Source: Legionella nautarum
GTDB taxonomy: Bacteria > Pseudomonadota > Gammaproteobacteria > Legionellales > Legionellaceae
Assembly: GCF_001467895.1 (NCBI RefSeq)
Contig: NZ_LNYO01000024.1
Coordinates: 545,102 to 609,101 of the forward strand
Direction: 5' to 3'
Length of the DNA stretch: 64,000 nucleotides
Each line of letters starts with the position of its first letter. Position 1 is the stretch's first letter. Made by a program: the position numbers and the translations under genes. Positions 38,897-48,213 of the stretch are shown here, piece by piece. Under the pieces are notes generated by a model, which saw nothing but the letters and a program-made list of their open reading frames with translations, made no database searches and was not told where the DNA came from.

Positions 38897-40135
38897 ATGG
38901 CAAAAAAAATAGAAAAAAATATCATCACCGGTTTAGATATTGGAACTTCCAAAGTCGTTGCGCTCATTGGTGAAGTAACTGCAGATGGTGCAATTGAAAT
39001 TATTGGTATAGGAAGTCATCCTTCCCGCGGGTTAAAACGTGGTGTTGTTGTCGACATTGAGGCAACAGTCAATACAATTCAGCGAGCAGTTCAAGAGGCT
39101 GAACTCAAAGCCGGTTGTGAAGTGCACACCGTTTACGCAGGTATTGCCGGTAGTCATATTCGTAGTTTGAATTCACATGGTATCGTGGCGATTCGTGATC
39201 TGGAAGTTTCTCAAGCAGATGTTGAGCGAGTCATCGATGCGGCTAAAGCGGTCGCAATTCCGGCTGATCAAAAAATTCTTCATATCTTACCGCAAGAATT
39301 TATTATCGATAACCAGGGTAGTATTCGAGAGCCGGTTGGTATGGCTGGCGTTCGTTTAGAAGCAAGAGTCCATATTGTGACGGGTGCAGTGAGTGCTGCG
39401 CAAAATATTGCTAAATGTGTTCGTCGCTGCGGTTTGGAAGTGAACGATATTATCCTCGAGCAGCTTGCTGCAAGCCATGCTGTGCTGACTGATGACGAAA
39501 AAGAACTTGGTGTTTGTTTGATTGATATTGGTGGCGGAACGACAGATATTGCCGTCTTCGCTGAAGGCGCGATTCAATATACAGCGGTTATTCCGATTGC
39601 TGGTGATCAAGTTACGAATGATATCGCAATGGCTTTACGCACGCCTACCAAAGCGGCCGAAGCGATTAAAATTTCTCATGCCTTTGCAATGCCAGAATTA
39701 GCAAGTGCTAGTGAAATGCTAGAAGTTTTAAGTGTGAGCGAAAGGCCGGGGCGAAAAATTTCAGCTAAAGTGCTTTCCGAAGTGGTGTCCGCTCGTTATG
39801 AAGAGTTATTTTCTTTAGTTCGCAATGAATTAATACGCAGTGGTTTTGAACAAAGAATCGCAGCAGGCATGGTGATGACAGGAGGCGGTTCATGTATCAA
39901 AGGTGCAATTGAATTGGCCGAGATGTGTTTTGAAATGCCAGTACGCCAAGGCTGTGCTCATCATGTTTCAGGTTTGGTTGATGCAACTACAAATCCTTCA
40001 TTAGCGACAGGAGTAGGTTTATTACTTCATGGCTATCAACAACAATACGAAGGTGGTTACAATGGTTCAAACTTGAGCGATAATAGCAAAGGCATGTGGG
40101 CTCGGATGAAAGAATGGTTTCACGGTAATTTTTAG
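38897..40135 (+). CDS. ftsA: Cell division protein FtsA
   Basis: Actin-fold membrane tether for FtsZ. The 412 residues hold the phosphate-1 loop TGLDIGTSKVVALIGE, the SHTP/1C subdomain region, phosphate-2 CLIDIGGGTTDIAVF, and the adenosine loop VMTGGGSCIKG. The C-terminus MWARMKEWFHGNF is the amphipathic helix that inserts into the membrane. It is 25 bp after ftsQ and 38 bp before ftsZ, in the canonical order. Confidence 0.97.
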   Translation: MAKKIEKNIITGLDIGTSKVVALIGEVTADGAIEIIGIGSHPSRGLKRGVVVDIEATVNTIQRAVQEAELKAGCEVHTVYAGIAGSHIRSLNSHGIVAIRDLEVSQADVERVIDAAKAVAIPADQKILHILPQEFIIDNQGSIREPVGMAGVRLEARVHIVTGAVSAAQNIAKCVRRCGLEVNDIILEQLAASHAVLTDDEKELGVCLIDIGGGTTDIAVFAEGAIQYTAVIPIAGDQVTNDIAMALRTPTKAAEAIKISHAFAMPELASASEMLEVLSVSERPGRKISAKVLSEVVSARYEELFSLVRNELIRSGFEQRIAAGMVMTGGGSCIKGAIELAEMCFEMPVRQGCAHHVSGLVDATTNPSLATGVGLLLHGYQQQYEGGYNGSNLSDNSKGMWARMKEWFHGNF

Positions 40136-40173
40136 TTGTATCTAATTGAAGAATTTTAGTGGGGAGAGGTCTA

Positions 40174-41346
40174 ATGTTTGAATTAACGGAAAGTCAACAA
40201 GACAATGCCGTGATTAAGGTTGTTGGTGTTGGTGGTGGCGGTGGTAATGCTGTTGAACATATGGTGGCAGAAAAAATTGATTTTGTTGAGTTTATTTGTG
40301 CTAATACAGACGCTCAAGCCCTAAAAAATTCGAATGCAAAAATTCATATCCAATTAGGAGACGAATTAACTAAAGGCTTAGGTGCTGGCGCCAATCCTAA
40401 GATTGGTCGTGAAGCTGCAGAAGAAGATCGAGATAGAATTCGAGACGTGCTAGTAGGCGCGGATATGGTATTTATTACTGCCGGCATGGGTGGTGGCACA
40501 GGTACTGGGGCAGCACCTGTTTTTGCAGAAGTAGCAAAAGAATTAGGTATTCTTACGGTTGCAGTGGTTACGAAGCCCTTTTCCTTTGAAGGAAAGCAAC
40601 GTGCACTTGCTGCAGAAGAAGGAATTCGACGCTTAGCGGAACAGGTCGATTCCCTAATTACTATTCCTAATAACAAATTATTAAGCGTCCTAGGTAAAAA
40701 TATTAGCCTAGTTAATGCGTTTAAGGCGGCAAATAATGTGCTTTTAGGTGCAGTAAAAGGTATTTCCGATTTGATTACTCGTCCTGGTTTAATCAACGTC
40801 GATTTTGCCGATGTTCGCACTGTCATGTCAGAAATGGGCATGGCAATGATGGGAACAGGTAGTGCTACGGGGGAACAAAGAGCTCGTCAAGCGGCAGAAG
40901 CGGCGATTGCCTCTCCTCTGTTGGAAGATGTCAATTTCTCTGGCGCACGGGGCATTTTAGTCAATATCACTGCTGGATTAGATATGTCTATCGGTGAATT
41001 TGAGGAAGTCGGTGATGTGGTAAAAGAGTTTATTTCTGATGATGCAACTGTTGTTGTGGGAACGGTTATCGATCCCAATATGACTGATGAAATGCGAGTG
41101 ACAGTTATTGTTACTGGTTTGGGTGACGCACGAGGTCGCGGCCAGCAACAAACACTAGCTAAAGCTCGTATGATGGAGTCAACACGTAGCGACGGTTCTC
41201 TTGATTATCAGCAGCTTGATCGACCAGCTGTGATGCGTAAGCAAGCTGCTACACCAGTAAAATCAGCCGGTGAATTTTCAATTCCTGATGTTGATTACCT
41301 GGATATCCCAGCGTTCTTGCGGCGACAAGAAGAACAAGTGGAGTGA
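40174..41346 (+). CDS. ftsZ: Cell division GTPase FtsZ
   Basis: Tubulin-like GTPase that forms the Z-ring. The 390-residue protein starts MFELTE. It has the N-terminal [13 protein letters not shown], the tubulin signature [16 protein letters not shown], the T7 loop [11 protein letters not shown] and the C-terminal conserved peptide [14 protein letters not shown] that binds FtsA and ZipA. The start at 40174 is chosen because GGGGAGAGG lies just before it; an in-frame GTG at 40159 overlaps that ribosome site. Confidence 0.98.
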   Translation: MFELTESQQDNAVIKVVGVGGGGGNAVEHMVAEKIDFVEFICANTDAQALKNSNAKIHIQLGDELTKGLGAGANPKIGREAAEEDRDRIRDVLVGADMVFITAGMGGGTGTGAAPVFAEVAKELGILTVAVVTKPFSFEGKQRALAAEEGIRRLAEQVDSLITIPNNKLLSVLGKNISLVNAFKAANNVLLGAVKGISDLITRPGLINVDFADVRTVMSEMGMAMMGTGSATGEQRARQAAEAAIASPLLEDVNFSGARGILVNITAGLDMSIGEFEEVGDVVKEFISDDATVVVGTVIDPNMTDEMRVTVIVTGLGDARGRGQQQTLAKARMMESTRSDGSLDYQQLDRPAVMRKQAATPVKSAGEFSIPDVDYLDIPAFLRRQEEQVE

Positions 41347-41347
41347 C

Positions 41348-41371
41348 TAAGAACGGCTCTGTCCGTTCTTA
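41348..41371 (+). terminator. Hairpin directly after ftsZ
   Basis: TAAGAACGG (41348-41356) pairs with CCGTTCTTA (41363-41371) around CTCTGT, beginning two bases after the ftsZ stop codon. There is no T-run, so it may shield the mRNA end or reduce read-through into lpxC rather than stop transcription fully. The rest of the 249-bp gap up to lpxC holds no gene and probably the lpxC promoter. Confidence 0.5.
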
Positions 41372-41595
41372 AGTAGTACCGATAAACTGTAACAGCTAGT
41401 AGACGTTGTTTTAATTAAGCATTACCTAAATTGCTTTACTTCGTTTGCAAAAAAGTCAGTTCGGTTTTATTTGAACAAGGTATGCACTTAGCTTGTTAGG
41501 TAGCATGAGAAAATTAGACAGCCCAATAAATTGCTGCTATGATTCCGCCGTTTATTGCGCTTAAAATATGGGATATCTGAAAAGGTGAACACTGA

Positions 41596-42510
41596 ATGAT
41601 AAAACAAAGAACTCCTAAGAAAGTCATTCAAGCAACAGGGGTTGGGTTACACACCGGGGAAATGGTCTATCTTACCCTACATCCTGCTCCCATTAATACC
41701 GGTATCATTTTTAGGCGTACTGATTTAGATCCAGTGGTTGAAATTCCTGCTCTATATGATCAGGTTGGCGATACCATGCTGTGCACCTCTCTACAAAAAG
41801 ATGGGGTAAAGGTAGCGACTGTCGAACATTTACTTTCCGCTTTCGCGGGGTTAGGAATTGACAATGCTTATGTGGATGTCAATGCGGCCGAGCTTCCTAT
41901 TATGGATGGCAGTGCAGCGCCTTTTGTGTTCCTGATTCAATCTGCTGGCATTCGCGAACAAAGTGCAGCGAAGCGCTTCATTCGAATTTTAAAACCTATC
42001 CGTGTAGAAGATAAGGGCAAATACGTACAATTTTTGCCCTATAACGGTTGCAAGGTTTCGTTTACGATAGATTTTGATCATCCAGTTTTTAATGATAAAC
42101 CCCAAACAGCTACTTTCGATTTCTCAACCACCTCTTATGTAAAAGAGGTTTGTCGGGCGAGAACCTTTGGTTTTCTGTCTGATTACGAAAAACTGAGGGA
42201 ATGTGATTTGGCCAAAGGCGGCAGCTTAGATAATGCCATCGTTGTGGATAATTATCGAGTGCTCAATGAAGACGGTTTACGCTTTGAAAGCGAATTCGTG
42301 ACTCACAAAGTGCTGGACGCAATCGGAGATATTTACCTCTTAGGCTGTGGATTAATCGGTGCTTTTGAAGGCTACAAGTCAGGTCATGGTCTCAATAACC
42401 GCTTATTACGCGAATTAATGGTACGCCAAGATGCCTGGGAATATACCTACTTTGATGCAGAAAATTATCAACCTAATTTCGTTGTTGATATGCTCCCGGC
42501 CGAAGCATAA
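41596..42510 (+). CDS. lpxC: UDP-3-O-acyl-N-acetylglucosamine deacetylase
   Basis: Zinc amidase, the committed step of lipid A synthesis. The 304 residues (E. coli 305) start with the [17 protein letters not shown] motif. Zinc ligands are the His of [17 protein letters not shown] and the His/Asp pair of [16 protein letters not shown]. The C-terminal [13 protein letters not shown] contains the catalytic His. It ends the cluster in the usual position after ftsZ. The next usual gene, secA, is not within the window; a repeat element and the dciA-like gene follow. Confidence 0.97.
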   Translation: MIKQRTPKKVIQATGVGLHTGEMVYLTLHPAPINTGIIFRRTDLDPVVEIPALYDQVGDTMLCTSLQKDGVKVATVEHLLSAFAGLGIDNAYVDVNAAELPIMDGSAAPFVFLIQSAGIREQSAAKRFIRILKPIRVEDKGKYVQFLPYNGCKVSFTIDFDHPVFNDKPQTATFDFSTTSYVKEVCRARTFGFLSDYEKLRECDLAKGGSLDNAIVVDNYRVLNEDGLRFESEFVTHKVLDAIGDIYLLGCGLIGAFEGYKSGHGLNNRLLRELMVRQDAWEYTYFDAENYQPNFVVDMLPAEA

Positions 42511-42570
42511 TACTTAATAGCTCACTTCCTTACGTTGTTCGGGCTCCCGTGTTGTCATTCGATCCTAGGG

Positions 42571-42706
42571 CGTCATCTCGAGTGTAGCGAGAGAGCTGAG
42601 GTATCCCTTCGAAGTTATTGTCATCCACAGCCTTTGCAGGGATGACAATTTATTCACTCAGATTCCTGTTCAAAAAAACAAGAGATACCTCAGTGCGGGG
42701 ATGACG
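42571..42706. repeat. MITE-like nested palindrome
   Basis: The outer arms are CGTCATCTCGAG...CTGAGGTATC (from 42571) and the inverse GATACCTCAG...GGGGATGACG (to 42706). An inner perfect 10-bp pair, ATTGTCATCC (42617-42626) and GGATGACAAT (42640-42649), sits inside. There is no coding content. The element lies between the convergent lpxC and dciA-like genes and has the look of a small non-autonomous repeat. Confidence 0.7.
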
Positions 42707-42722
42707 TACGTAGCTAAGGCTA

Positions 42723-43151
42723 TTATTCCCCCTTAGCCCTAGCTAAATGATCCAAGGCTATTTTTAATGGTGGATAAGTACAAAGTTCACTGGCTGTGCG
42801 AATATTATCGCGAGCGGATGAGGAGAGTTTTGTTTGCTTAGCTTGTTTATCGGCAATGATTTGATCAACCTGGTCAATGACAGCAATCTTGATTGAAGTT
42901 AATTGATACAATCCCTCTTTTCTTAACTTATCTCGCAAATCCGGAACAGTGTATCGAAGCTCTGTGGCCCAAGAGGCATTGCTAGTCGTAATTAACAAGC
43001 AGCCTTTATTAAATGAACCAGCCTGGCAATGATTGCCTAAAGGCGAGGGTAAATGATCTTTGAGTTTACGATTTAATTCGTCTAATTGAACTGCCTGCTG
43101 ACAGATAGTTAATAACTGCGCATTTAAACAACGATTGATAGGCCGAATCAT
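42723..43151 (-). CDS. dciA: DciA-type (DUF721) replicative helicase loader
   Basis: A 142-residue protein. The DUF721 core is seen as GCLLITTSNASWATELRYTV followed by PDLRDKLRKEGLYQLTSIKI, the KH-like fold of the family. DciA brings DnaB helicase to DNA in the many bacteria without DnaC. The location next to lpxC, pointing toward it, is common in gammaproteobacteria, where it lies between lpxC and secA. The C-terminal tail (ASELCTYPPLKIALDHLA) is helical. Confidence in the family is good; its role here follows the family. Confidence 0.75.
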   Translation of the reverse strand: MIRPINRCLNAQLLTICQQAVQLDELNRKLKDHLPSPLGNHCQAGSFNKGCLLITTSNASWATELRYTVPDLRDKLRKEGLYQLTSIKIAVIDQVDQIIADKQAKQTKLSSSARDNIRTASELCTYPPLKIALDHLARAKGE

Positions 43152-43265
43152 AATAATTGGTTTAGATCCTACAAAAGCCTAGCATAGCAAATTTATAGCA
43201 TCTGAAATATACTCATGGGACTTGAAGTTTTAGGTTTAAACTAGTTTTTAGCTAAGAGGATAAAG

Positions 43266-43691
43266 ATGGCAGAGAGCAATGTGGTATATTTGGCAAGACT
43301 TCATTGGGTTCTCTTTTTTTGGCCAGTTGTACTTGCTTGCGTTGCAATGTTGATTGGCATAGAAATTCATCAGCTCAAAGAGGTAGCGCTTTTTTTTCTG
43401 CTGTTTGCTTTGGTTTGGGGGATAATGAATTGGGTTAACTATCATTTCGCTTCTCTCACAATCAAGAAGAAACAGGTTATTTTGCGCACCGGGATCTTAG
43501 TAAGACAAACCATCGATATTCCTTTGACTAAAATTGAAACCATTGATATTAGACAATCGGTTCTAGGAAGTATCTTTCGCTACGGCACACTCATTATTAC
43601 TGGTACAGGTGGAACCCGACAGATGATAAACTTTCTCGACAAACCCCTGACTTGTAGACGTTATATCGAGCAGCTCATGCATGAACAATGA
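43266..43691 (+). CDS. Membrane protein with a bacterial PH (bPH2) domain
   Basis: A 141-residue protein with two membrane helices near the N-terminus (HWVLFFWPVVLACVAMLIGI and VALFFLLFALVWGIMNWVNY). A bPH2/YdbT-like domain follows (LTIKKKQVILRTGILVRQT, DIPLTKIETIDIRQSVLGSI, YGTLIITGTGGT). The family sits in the inner membrane with the PH fold in the cytoplasm; function is unknown. GAGGATAAAG before the ATG is a fair ribosome site. The last 11 bases overlap the start of the following kinase-like gene, which implies coupled translation. Confidence 0.8.
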   Translation: MAESNVVYLARLHWVLFFWPVVLACVAMLIGIEIHQLKEVALFFLLFALVWGIMNWVNYHFASLTIKKKQVILRTGILVRQTIDIPLTKIETIDIRQSVLGSIFRYGTLIITGTGGTRQMINFLDKPLTCRRYIEQLMHEQ

Positions 43692-44598
43692 GCATTGGTC
43701 TAAGGATTTTTTTAAGCAAAAAATTATATCGCGCTCTTCTCTAGGTGAAGGAAGGCCGCATCATCTTGAATTAATTGAGCTCAGCGACCAAAGCAAATGG
43801 GTTTGTAAGAAATTTGATACGCAAACTTGGTTGGGTCAAGTCGAGGAGTCCAATCTCGAATTAACTGAAGAGCTAGCCGCAACAGTTGCTGCCGAGCTTG
43901 GAATTACTTTTGCCGCCTACAAAAAAAATAATAAGTTTGTTTTCATCGTAGATGGTGCTAAAGCAATCATACACCCCTACTGTGAAGGTCAAGTGATAGA
44001 GGCAGTCAACGAAGAACAAGCCTTTGTATTGGGTGAAATCTTAGCCCAATTGCATTTAGTTCATCATCTACCGCAAAAAGCAGCACAAGCCCTCCCCTCA
44101 ATTCTACTACCAGAAGACAATGATTCTCCTGTTTGGCTACAAGAACTCATTAGTTTCTGTAATGACAATGCGCAATATCAAGCAGAAAACTGGGTGTTTA
44201 GCCATCGTGATATTCATGCTGAGAATATAGTTTGGCGTGAAAAAAAAACGCCGCATTTGCTTGATTGGGAAAGCGCGGGCCTTATTCATCCGGCTATTGA
44301 ACTCATTGGACTTGCTGAAAATTGTTCAGGGCTTGCCTATGGAGATTTTCAAGCACAGCGTTTTCGTGCCACCCTGATAGGCTATGGTCAGCGCACCAGA
44401 ACTTTGCCTCAAATGAATCCTAAATTATGGATGCTCAGCTTTCATACCTGGCTTCTTTGGTATAGCTATTGTTTACAGCACAACAGAGTAGAAGAGGCGA
44501 AATATACGCGCGAGCTTATTGAATTTATCAAGGAAAATCTTCCTAAAATGCAGAAAATTTATTCAGATTGTCAGTCTTTTTTTAATAACTCTATTTGA
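43681..44598 (+). CDS. APH/choline-kinase-like phosphotransferase
   Basis: A 305-residue protein kinase-fold enzyme of the aminoglycoside phosphotransferase family. The catalytic loop is FSHRDIHAENIVW, with the base Asp and the metal Asn, and the DFG-equivalent is LLDWESAGLIHPAIEL. The N-terminal lobe is less clear (SKWVCKKFD may hold the ATP-binding Lys). The family phosphorylates small molecules such as choline, homoserine, sugars or drugs; the substrate cannot be read. Overlap with the PH-domain gene by 11 bp suggests a common unit, perhaps acting at the membrane. ltaE starts 10 bp downstream. Confidence 0.8.
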   Translation: MNNEHWSKDFFKQKIISRSSLGEGRPHHLELIELSDQSKWVCKKFDTQTWLGQVEESNLELTEELAATVAAELGITFAAYKKNNKFVFIVDGAKAIIHPYCEGQVIEAVNEEQAFVLGEILAQLHLVHHLPQKAAQALPSILLPEDNDSPVWLQELISFCNDNAQYQAENWVFSHRDIHAENIVWREKKTPHLLDWESAGLIHPAIELIGLAENCSGLAYGDFQAQRFRATLIGYGQRTRTLPQMNPKLWMLSFHTWLLWYSYCLQHNRVEEAKYTRELIEFIKENLPKMQKIYSDCQSFFNNSI

Positions 44599-44608
44599 GA
44601 ATAATACT

Positions 44609-45634
44609 ATGAAATTAATTGACTTACGCAGTGATACGGTCACTAAGCCGAGTAAGGCAATGTTAAGCGCGATGATGAATGCGGAAACAGGGGATGATGT
44701 TTATGGCGAAGATCCAACCGTAAAACGTTTAGAGAGCATAATTGCTGAGAGAGCCGGTATGGAGGCGGCCGTATTCGCAGCTTCAGGCACACAGACGAAT
44801 CTGATGGCTATAATGGCTCATTGTGAACGAGGGGACGAATATATTGTGGGCCAAACAGCACATACTTATATGTCGGAAGGTGGTGGCGCTGCTGTTTTAG
44901 GGAGCATTCAACCGCAACCTATTGAATTTGAAAAAGATGGCAGCTTAGCACTCGATAAGATTGCTAGGGTAATTAAACCACTTGACTACCATTATGCCCA
45001 AACCAAGTTACTTTGTTTGGAAAATACAACGGCGGGCAGAGTTTTATCCCTCAATTATTTAAGAGAGGCGAAACGATTTTGTGAGCAAAATAAACTGAAT
45101 AATCATCTCGATGGAGCGAGAGTATTTAATGCGGCTGTCAAATTAGGTGTAAATCTCAACGAAATTAGTTCTAATTTTGATTCAATTTCTATTTGTTTAT
45201 CTAAAGGACTAGGGACTCCCGTGGGATCCATTTTATGTGGTCCAGGCGAGCTCATTAAAAAAGCAAGACGCTGGCGTAAAGTCCTCGGTGGCGGAATGCG
45301 CCAAGCAGGTATTTTAGCAGCTGCAGGAATTTATGCTTTACAACATAATATTGAGCGTTTGAGCGAAGATCATGAGAATGCTGCCTATTTTGCTCAAGCA
45401 TTAGCAGAGATCGATGAAATCGAAGTAGATCTTGCTTCCTTGCAAACTAATATTTTATTTATTCAGGTGAAAGGTGATTATTTTGCTTTGCGGGATTATT
45501 TATTTACTAGAGGCATTTTACTTGCTGAACAGCCTAATAAAATGGGTAAGCTAAGATGTGTAACGCACTTGGATGTATCGAGGGTTGATTTAAGGGAAGT
45601 TGTTAAGCAAATAAAGTCTTTTTATACAAAGTAA
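44609..45634 (+). CDS. ltaE: Low-specificity L-threonine aldolase
   Basis: PLP enzyme that splits threonine to glycine and acetaldehyde. The 341-residue protein begins MKLIDLRSDTVTKPSKAM. It has the GDDVYGEDPTV segment, the AASGTQTNLMAIMAH loop, NHLDGARVFNAAV with the cofactor-binding Asp, and the PLP Lys199 in CLSKGLGTPVGS. The ATG at 44609 matches the family start; the frame is open upstream inside the kinase gene and that part is discarded. It likely shares a transcript with the two genes before it. Confidence 0.94.
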   Translation: MKLIDLRSDTVTKPSKAMLSAMMNAETGDDVYGEDPTVKRLESIIAERAGMEAAVFAASGTQTNLMAIMAHCERGDEYIVGQTAHTYMSEGGGAAVLGSIQPQPIEFEKDGSLALDKIARVIKPLDYHYAQTKLLCLENTTAGRVLSLNYLREAKRFCEQNKLNNHLDGARVFNAAVKLGVNLNEISSNFDSISICLSKGLGTPVGSILCGPGELIKKARRWRKVLGGGMRQAGILAAAGIYALQHNIERLSEDHENAAYFAQALAEIDEIEVDLASLQTNILFIQVKGDYFALRDYLFTRGILLAEQPNKMGKLRCVTHLDVSRVDLREVVKQIKSFYTK

Positions 45635-46077
45635 GGGAAGGATCTATTGAGGCAGCATTCTATCATTGCCAATTCCTTACATGAGGTTTCTCATCAGGCT
45701 ATTTCTCCTTTCATCTGAATGTAGCGAGGGATTGCTGCCTGGGCTCCAATTGTCCCTGCGAAGATAGGTTGACAACAAACTTGTGGACAACTCTGTAGGC
45801 CCAGTACAATTATTAAATCAATTTATATCATTTTTTAACAGCAGAAAATTGATTTATTCATTGCCAATAATAAGGTTTTTTTTCAAAAGAATGAGTTTAT
45901 TTGATTGTATAAAAACTTAGTGTGCAACTGTTTTTCACTTGGATTTATCAGCTATAACTTTATTTTTTTCAAGTAAATAATCGAAGAAATATTTACAATT
46001 TTACCACATTTCATTCCTTTCATTTTTAATCCCGATTTTATAAACTGATCCTGATTTGAAAAAATTAAGAGGATCTA
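45635..46077. other. 443-bp gene-free stretch at the left edge of an AT-rich patch
   Basis: The first 150 bp contain a decayed copy of a dispersed repeat (fragments such as GAATGTAGCGAGGGAT and CCCTGCGAAGATAGG, like those at 42.6 kb). The rest is strongly AT-rich with no open frame, and leads to AGAGGATCTA before the next start codon. Confidence 0.6.
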
Positions 46078-46527
46078 ATGAGAAAAATTCAAATTGAGAG
46101 GAAGCTATTTGAATTATTTGGTTATAAATTTTTAGTCTTTGAGAATTTCGAAGATAGCGATCTCAATATTGATGATGAATTTACTTACAAAGATGACAAT
46201 AAGGAGAAGTTAGTTGATATTTTTGTAGCTAATAAATTTTATTCAATTTGGAGCGATGAAAGACGTCATAATGCGAGTATAATTTGTGCATGCCATGGAA
46301 ACCTCAATTTGATTATTAATTTTTTAAAGAAAATTGGTGTATCTACGGAAAGTTATGCTACTTTTAATTGCTATTTACAGGACGGTGAGGATAGTGTTCT
46401 TTACCTGACTTCTAAAGAAGCAATGCAGGTTTTTATTAACCATTTATACTCAGAAAAGAAATTAAAAAAATTGTCATTTTCTTCAAATGTATTCCCGCTT
46501 AGAAAAGATAAAGTTTCGCAAACATAA
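46078..46527 (+). CDS. Unknown AT-rich accessory gene
   Basis: A 149-residue protein rich in Lys, Asn, Phe and Ile, without signal peptide, membrane helix or a motif I recognise. It begins MRKIQIERKLFELFGYKF and contains a Cys pair in IICACHGNLNLIINFLKKI. Base composition is clearly more AT-rich than the flanking ltaE and topA genes, which suggests transfer from elsewhere. AGAGGA lies at a workable distance from the ATG. Its frame has no flaw, so it is probably real. A 200-bp AT-rich gap follows. Confidence 0.65.
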   Translation: MRKIQIERKLFELFGYKFLVFENFEDSDLNIDDEFTYKDDNKEKLVDIFVANKFYSIWSDERRHNASIICACHGNLNLIINFLKKIGVSTESYATFNCYLQDGEDSVLYLTSKEAMQVFINHLYSEKKLKKLSFSSNVFPLRKDKVSQT

Positions 46528-46726
46528 ATTATTTACTACACGAATTAGTAGGTAAATGAAACAATAAAAAATACTCAATATTTATAGAAAAAAATAGAAT
46601 TTTTTTATTATCGAAGTAAATAATTTATTCCATTTCTCACATTAATTAGCTCAAATTGAAAGACGAGTATTTTAATAATTCCAGGGAAAAATAAAGCGAT
46701 TAAGAAAAAAACTAATGAGAGGTTAG

Positions 46727-47359
46727 CTACAAGCTAGTTCTATGAATTGATTCTTGTAAATCCTCAAGTTTAATAAAAGGATCATACACTTTTTCAGGAT
46801 TATAAGATTCGGCGTTTTGTGAAGAGGTATATTCGCGGGTTCCTTGATGTCGTACGGAACTATACTTCCCTAGTGTTCTATCTGATGAACTTATAATACC
46901 TGGTAGGATGTTTTTTTCAGTGAGTGCAAATTCAATTTCAGCTAACATCTCATTAAACAAACACTCTTGGCCGTTTTGCATATAAATACTAACCTGCATA
47001 CCGTAATATAAACGTTCGATATCTTTCACAAAATCTTCATTATCCTTTATTTTTTTTAGGTAGGCTTTCATAACCGGGATATCACTAAATTTAAACTGTA
47101 ATACTTCGTATTTTAATAAGATAGACACAATGGATTGATAGCTCTCACTTAATTGCTCCGGCAAGATACTAAGATATGCTTTCCACCCTGTGCTTAAGGA
47201 TTGCTGTAGCGAATAATGACGAAAATCCGTAAATAGATCATTACTTGCAGTCTTACTGACAATATAATTACCTATTCTTTTTTCTTTATTTTTTCTGGTT
47301 AAAGACTCTAAATTTTTTAAACTATAATCTAATATATCGGGACATCGTTTAGAAAACAT
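46727..47359 (-). CDS. Unknown protein, candidate effector
   Basis: A 210-residue soluble protein. It has helical segments (YQSIVSILLKYEVLQFKFSD, PVMKAYLKKIKDNEDFVKDI), an aromatic region GMQVSIYMQNGQE, and a polar C-terminus (KYSSVRHQGTREY...YNPEKVYDPF). I can name no family. The AT-rich composition, the lack of neighbours with a shared role and the eukaryote-neutral helical make-up resemble many Legionella effector genes, but no secretion signal can be proved. It is oriented with the HAD phosphatase and topA group. Confidence 0.65.
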   Translation of the reverse strand: MFSKRCPDILDYSLKNLESLTRKNKEKRIGNYIVSKTASNDLFTDFRHYSLQQSLSTGWKAYLSILPEQLSESYQSIVSILLKYEVLQFKFSDIPVMKAYLKKIKDNEDFVKDIERLYYGMQVSIYMQNGQECLFNEMLAEIEFALTEKNILPGIISSSDRTLGKYSSVRHQGTREYTSSQNAESYNPEKVYDPFIKLEDLQESIHRTSL

Positions 47360-47472
47360 AGAAGCTCTCGCGTCTAATATTTATTCGAATTGCCTTTAAT
47401 TATAATCTAATTTATTAATTTTGTTCTTTAAGTTCAAGTAATCGCCAGAAGGCGGCGTTTTTATGGGAGGGC

Positions 47473-48102
47473 TTAGGTTTGCAAGCCGCAAATTTCTAAT
47501 AAATCTTCAGGTTTATTCGCGAGGAAAGTGGGTTGGTATTGTGAAAGAATTTTTTCGGAATTATAGCCCCATGTTACTGCTACGGATTTAACATTATTTT
47601 TCATTGCCGCTTCGATATCGCGTGTTTCATCACAAATGTAAAGCAGGTTTGATTTTTCAATATTGTACTTTTTAATGGTTCTTCTTAATAAATATTTTTT
47701 AGAAACAAAATTAGATTCATTATGGATAAATTTGAAGAGATGACTCATTTGATGGCTCTCAAGCCACATGATTACATTTTCAATTGAATTAGAGGTTAAA
47801 ATGCCAAGAGAGAATTCAGCCTGATATAGTTTTTCTATTATAGGATTAATATTGGCAATTGGATTGATGCTAGGCATTTCTTTGTGTAAAAGTTTTCTTA
47901 TTTGCCGAATGAGTATTGGTATTTTATAAAAGGGAATCTTTAAAAATTTAATCAATTCCTTGGCGGACATTTCTCGTAAATCTTCAATTTCATGTTCTTC
48001 AATTTTTCTAAAATGAAATACCTCAGCTAATTCATTCATTTTTTCAACGACGCAATCAAAACTATCAACTAAAGTTCCATCAAAATCAAAGAGTAAATAC
48101 AT
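47473..48102 (-). CDS. HAD-superfamily phosphatase (phosphoglycolate phosphatase-like)
   Basis: A 209-residue hydrolase with HAD motif I as LLFDFDGTLVDSF (nucleophile Asp6, acid Asp8), motif II as GILTSNSIENV, Lys motif III near FVSKKYLLRRTIKKY, and motif IV as YICDETRDIEAAMKNNV. The cap is helical (type C1). The substrate is open; phosphoglycolate, sugar phosphates and nucleotides are usual for this branch. AAGGAAT precedes the start. AT-rich codon use puts it in the accessory patch rather than with topA, although it points the same way. Confidence 0.85.
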   Translation of the reverse strand: MYLLFDFDGTLVDSFDCVVEKMNELAEVFHFRKIEEHEIEDLREMSAKELIKFLKIPFYKIPILIRQIRKLLHKEMPSINPIANINPIIEKLYQAEFSLGILTSNSIENVIMWLESHQMSHLFKFIHNESNFVSKKYLLRRTIKKYNIEKSNLLYICDETRDIEAAMKNNVKSVAVTWGYNSEKILSQYQPTFLANKPEDLLEICGLQT

Positions 48103-48213
48103 AGCTAAATTCCTTTTGTTAGCCGCATTTCTTTTGAATCATGGCCGCGCCCAAGTTTGGCTCATCCTAAGTCTCAGAAATAGGTGCGCAAAGACAGTTA
48201 TTAGCCATTAGGA

